Below are positions 12,866-12,883 of a DNA stretch of 12,883 nt, piece after piece. Numbering within the stretch: the stretch's first letter is position 1; each line of letters opens with the position of its first letter. Under the pieces are notes generated by a model, which saw nothing but the letters and a program-made list of their open reading frames with translations, did no database searches and was not told the DNA's origin. Source of the DNA: Lachnospiraceae bacterium UBA7060 (GTDB lineage Bacteria; Bacillota; Clostridia; Lachnospirales; Lachnospiraceae); assembly GCA_002493835.1 (NCBI GenBank), contig DLAA01000052.1:1-12883 (forward strand). Direction: 5' to 3'. A program made the position numbers and the translations under genes.

Positions 12866-12883
12866 ACGGTAGATAGTGCGTAC

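Overview
The window looks like chromosomal DNA of a butyrate-forming Firmicute, most likely of the Lachnospiraceae or a close clostridial family. I infer this from the ptb-buk butyrate pair, the clostridial-type SecA, AGGAGG-class ribosome binding sites, and purine genes in which the usual PurH is replaced by two separate proteins. All genes read on the + strand.

Region 1 (1-2181) is a purine cluster: a structured leader, a PurO-type IMP cyclohydrolase (107-817), an unrecognised 46-residue protein (847-987) and a stand-alone AICAR formyltransferase (1003-2181). Together they carry out the last two steps to IMP. Region 2 (2182-4482) is a ptb-buk operon with its own extended -10 promoter, a repeat-rich leader, a hairpin across the ptb stop codon and a strong terminator. 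It converts butyryl-CoA to butyrate plus ATP.

Region 3 (4518-5351) is a monocistronic gene of the Rpn/transposase-31 type. It keeps its N-terminal nuclease-like part and C-terminal repeats but seems to have lost the middle. Region 4 (5352-9451) is housekeeping: secA, then prfB (release factor 2) with a programmed +1 frameshift, closed by a terminator. The prfB site is atypical. The in-frame stop is UAA rather than the normal UGA, the Shine-Dalgarno stimulator is weak and badly spaced, and a perfect hairpin ends on the slippery CUU codon. The numbering confirms that the reading frame is joined there: stop at codon 26, SPF at 205-207 and GGQ at 250-252, as in E. coli RF2.

Region 5 (about 9540-12883) is visibly AT-richer. 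Hand counts of single 60-base lines give 16 G+C in the line at 10621 against 32 in the line at 7081. It holds a likely horizontally acquired restriction-modification module: a 57-residue excisionase-type HTH protein, a fused PD-(D/E)XK nuclease/N6-adenine methylase, and a two-domain specificity subunit overlapping it by ATGA. The layout and sizes resemble the Type IIB enzyme BcgI. The module is preceded by candidate operators. It is followed by a well-initiated reading frame that stops after 24 codons and may be the broken start of another defence gene.

I saw no tRNA, rRNA, CRISPR array or insertion sequence. The most unusual element is the prfB recoding site; the most notable accessory system is the BcgI-like module with its putative controller.
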